A stretch of 64,000 nt of DNA from Azadirachta indica (lineage: Eukaryota; Streptophyta; Magnoliopsida; Sapindales; Meliaceae): the NCBI GenBank assembly GCA_022749755.1, contig CM040441.1:4902741-4966740 (forward strand), read 5' to 3'. The position numbers and the translations under genes are program-made. Position 1 is the first letter of the stretch; each line of letters opens with the position of its first letter. Below, piece by piece: positions 61,141-64,000 of the stretch. Below the pieces are notes generated by a model. The model was not told where the DNA came from. It made no database searches and saw nothing but the letters and a program-made list of their open reading frames with translations.

Positions 61141-61760
61141 AAAAGTAAGTAGTAATTTTTATTGATTGAATTTTAAATTTTAATTAAAGGGATTGAGTAG
61201 ACAAAAGTAATCGTTTGTGATTTGACAAAATTTTTAGTTGTTTGCTATTTTTTTAAAATTAATTAGACAATTGAGAAAAGAAAACGAAAATCACTGATTT
61301 TCTATTTTAGGTTAAAAACGTAGAGTAATTTGGCTCAGATTTGGTACAATTTTATCTTCAATTTTTAAAAATCACTGTTCAATTTTTTCATTGAGAACCA
61401 AGTATTATAGGCCCGATTTTCTATTTTAGGTTAAAAAAGTATAGTAATTTTTTAGATTAACAATTATTATTGGCAAATTTTTGTTGACTGAATTTTAAAT
61501 TTTAAATCCAAAATATTCCTTTCAACTTGGTTCAATCGGATTTATTTTATCCGTTTCTTAGTTGAAATAATGATTCTAGTTATTTGAAAATATAACTACT
61601 TTACTGTTTCTCTTGGAAAGTATTCGACTGTTATTAAAAGCAAAATTTTGATTTTCCCATTATTGATTTCTAAATTCATTGTCAGCATCCTGTTTATGAA
61701 AATTTAATTAAAAATTATAAATTGGTATAAGAAAAAAATTAACTAAATTAATTAACAAGC
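61141..61760 (+). repeat. Segmental duplication, copy C, right part
   Basis: Resembles both copy A near 12960-13110 (GGATTGAGTAGACAAAA, AAATTCAT-GTCAGCATC, TATGAAAATTTAATTAAAAA) and copy B near 24540-24745. Non-coding. Confidence 0.65.
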
Positions 61761-61999
61761 CAATTGCTAGCAATTTATTTTTTTAATATTCATGTGTTCC
61801 GTAAACAGAGTGCTCTGTTTATGCATAAGAAAAGTAATGGCTACATTTTTTCAATTACGAGTACTTGAAAGCATTTTTAAGCAACAAAATTGATTCATTT
61901 TTCCAAGAAGAGGTCAATGCAATGACATCTCAAAACAAAGCAAATTGAAATGAAATGTAAAATCAGTTTTACATCCTTGAATGCGATTCTTCAATTGAT

Positions 62000-62130
62000 C
62001 AATTATCTCTCATAAACTGAAACAATGAAAATGGTTACTGAAAATCCTGAACCTTGATAGCTGAAGCAATCTGGATTCGCTTCCAGGAAAAGAATTTCTG
62101 AATTGAGGTGGCATATCAAATACCTGCAAC
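62000..62130 (-). pseudogene. Second TNL C-JID relic
   Basis: Minus-strand: after an acceptor (ACGTTGCAG) the reading is NSFPGSE, a one-base frameshift, NPDCFSYQGSGFSVTIF and a stop. This matches the PGSEIP-WFSYQ-SGSS start of C-JID. Lies 0.9 kb downstream of the TNL end at 62900 and may be a decayed duplicate of its C-terminal exon. Confidence 0.6.
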
Positions 62131-62899
62131 GTATATAACAATCACTTATTCTGGGTTATGAATAGAACAAGATTTCCGTATTTGTATTTCATAGAATTTT
62201 TAGTACAACAGCCATAATTTAAGTCGAAATGCTAGCAAATGAAGAGTACATTCAGTCGAATTTTACTTCTAATAACAAGAAATGAAACGGAGGACTAAAT
62301 GATATGGGACGTAAAAATAAATATTAATTCTTGCCTGGTATGCTTCCAATGCCAAACCAAAATAAACAGATTTGCATCCTGGAAGGAAATACAGTTTATC
62401 AAATGGCTCAAAATTTGACGATGGAAAAGGAATTTTTATCTGTCAAATTTTCAGATTAATGGGATTAAGAAAAGAAACTAGGGTTCTTAACGAGGGATAA
62501 TCCTAAAATATAGTTTTCTGGAACAGTTACTGGCAAAAGCTTGCAAAAAGTTCACTTTCAAGAAGAATGTAACAGAGCATTAAATGCCAATTTCCCCGAT
62601 TTAACTATATGTGAAATAATTGAGAAGAATTTTTGTGACAAAGATATTCGAATTAAAATAAACACATAAAAAAGATAAATAAACAAAACTAAGCAGAGCA
62701 TTGGAGTTACATTGGAAAAGCAAAGAATTTTTGTTGTTATGGAGTGTTGACTAGCTCTCTGCAAATTAGATGCGCTCTCGTGGGGTAAAAATAAACCTCG
62801 AAGTATGCTGATTAATTCTCAAGTGACTAAGAATCCTACTTAGAATCAGAAAGCTTTAATGTATACATTATAATTAGAATGACCAAAAGTACCTGAAGC
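62131..62899. other. TNL 3' flank
   Basis: A GCTTCAG|GTACTT site just after the TNL stop (about 62892) could be a splice donor for 3' UTR exons or alternative ends. A minus-strand segment at 62440-62340 (LYFLPGCKSVYFGLALEAYQ) hints at more C-JID-like debris, but I cannot settle it. Confidence 0.4.
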
Positions 62900-64000
62900 T
62901 CATTCAGATCTCCACAGACAATTGAAGTCAACCCCTAAGCAACGAAATATTTGAGAAAGAAAGGAGCTTTGTCGCTGAGGAGCGTTGATTTCCTCCTGGT
63001 AAAATCTTCCACTAGTAGTTGTGCTTGTGCTGGCCTCATCACGAAATTCATTATGCAATTTCCTACATTCCTCTTCAGTTGGTGGCACCATACTTACAGT
63101 AAAAGTGTTAGGTTTTGTCTCATTGGGATGTGCATATACTGGACGCACCCCGCAACATTTCACTTTTACTCGTTCGTCGTAGGCAACGAAGAAATCAAAT
63201 GACAAAGATGTATGGTGGTGTAAATCAGGTAAACAAGGATCAAATCCAAGACAGACATGATCCGATTCATATATTGTGTTGAAGTCAGATGCATAATACA
63301 TAGCAGGCTTGTGTCTCAACCAGTATCGATTAGCATATCTCTTGGTTTCAAAACCGTAACCACATCTGACTCCATAAATACCAGACTTAAAAAAATCTTC
63401 AAATGCAATAACAGCACAAAGAGCAAATCCAATGAAGCTTCTGTTACAACAATACTGTGGCAACTGAATAGTTATTGAAGATCCTAAACTTTGATTGCTA
63501 AACCACTCAGGAATTCTACTTCCAGGTAAACAAATGTTGAAACCATCCGGAAAATCAGTGTCTGCCTGTAATTCAAAAAATCATGAATTATGATATGATA
63601 TAACTTGAAGAAAGATATATAGAAAAAGAGAATAACGTACATTTTCATAGAATTTTCTCAGAGATGTAGTTGCCATATGTTGAATCCTCAGTTGTAAATC
63701 TGCCAAAACGTTGTTGTTGGTGTTTTCATTTAATTTCATGCAATTACTGAATTCTAACGTGCTACTTTCTTTGCTGAAGTGCTTGTCACATTGTTTGAAT
63801 AATTTATCTAACATGGATGCATCTAATTCATCCAGACGTGACGGAAGCTCTGGTAAAGTTTGGAGCCGCTTGCAATTCGTTGCTTCTAGGTAATATAGAC
63901 CAACTGGAAGCTCTGGTATTGATTGTAGCATATTGCAATTTCTCAAGGTAAGATAACATAGCTTAGACAGTTGCTTGACACTTGTAGGCAGACTTTCAAC
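62900..64000 (-). CDS. TIR-NB-LRR receptor, 3' part (last LRRs and C-JID)
   Basis: Partial gene continuing beyond 64000. Exon 64000-63641 reads ESLPTSVKQLSKLCYLTLRN, SIPELPVGLYYLEATNCKRL, QTLPELPSRLDELDAS and then NCMKLNENTNN...LADLQLRIQHMA. This is the LRR end plus the conserved linker of plant TNLs. Donor GTACGT at 63640, acceptor TTACAG at 63566-63567, intron 75 bases, frame kept. Exon 63565-62900 encodes the C-JID domain: FNICLPGSRIPEWFSNQ, SSITIQLPQYCCNRSF, GFALCAVIAFEDFF, DHVCLGFDPC, KVKCCGVRPVYAHPNE, a Ser/Thr-rich segment, and GRFYQEEINAPQRQSSF before the stop. No lesion seen. TNLs act in the cytosol or nucleus as effector-triggered NADases; C-JID contributes to ligand contact. TIR and NB-ARC cannot be judged. 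Confidence 0.88.

Noticed and set aside
62340..62440. Additional C-JID-like exon on the minus strand
   Set aside because: Only a short VYFGLALEAYQ resemblance; insufficient to call.

Overview
This is a very AT-rich plant nuclear window. TIR-NB-LRR (TNL) receptor parts with C-JID domains, a two-exon SAG39/SAG12-type papain protease, MATH-domain and BAHD relics and Ty1-copia/Ty3 debris all point to a eudicot. The wording of the TNL C-terminus and of the protease suggests Citrus or close Rutaceae to me, but that is inference. Only two protein genes look functional: a SAG39-like cysteine protease at 26003-27150 (+), and the 3' end of a TNL at 62900-64000 (-) whose 5' part lies beyond the window. 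A third, 5'-truncated protease at 857-1878 keeps an open frame.

The dominant structure is a tandem segmental duplication. Copy A (1-14946, running off the left edge) and copy B (22660-36642) align collinearly and almost base for base over long stretches. Each has lost different pieces. A lacks the 2.6 kb that in B carries the protease promoter, signal peptide and a further protease relic. B lacks 0.35, 0.55 and 2.7 kb blocks present in A. A more diverged third copy, C (57395-60075 plus 61141-61760), matches part of A and shows which state is ancestral. Inside A and B, a TNL relic is interrupted by a Ty1-copia 3' end, whose LTR is in turn split by a 2.7 kb Ty3-type solo LTR with a CAAAT target duplication. 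The same nest with the same breaks is in both copies, so it predates the duplication.

Layout. 1-14946: copy A (truncated protease, protease propeptide relic, nested LTRs, TNL relic, hAT MITE, MATH relics). 14590-18278: MATH-domain relics on the minus strand, including one complete six-exon pseudogene. 20555-22610: BAHD acyltransferase relic cut by a retroelement 3' end, then a TNL LRR relic. 22660-36642: copy B with the intact protease. 36643-40122: gene-poor, with a TTA microsatellite. 40123-45882: degenerate minus-strand Ty3/gypsy element with both LTRs, PBS, PPT, gag, protease, RT, RNase H and integrase remains. 45883-53532: repeats and degenerate minus-strand coding relics. 53541-55678: non-autonomous hAT-like element. 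56455-57071: palindromic MITE and a C-JID relic. 57395-61760: copy C with a retroelement insertion. 62000-64000: a C-JID relic and the 3' end of a TNL.

The gene content is that of an immunity-related birth-and-death cluster: papain-like proteases, TNLs and MATH proteins in one stretch. Nothing shows that these genes work as one pathway; the shared theme is local duplication, deletion by short microhomology, and transposon nesting.
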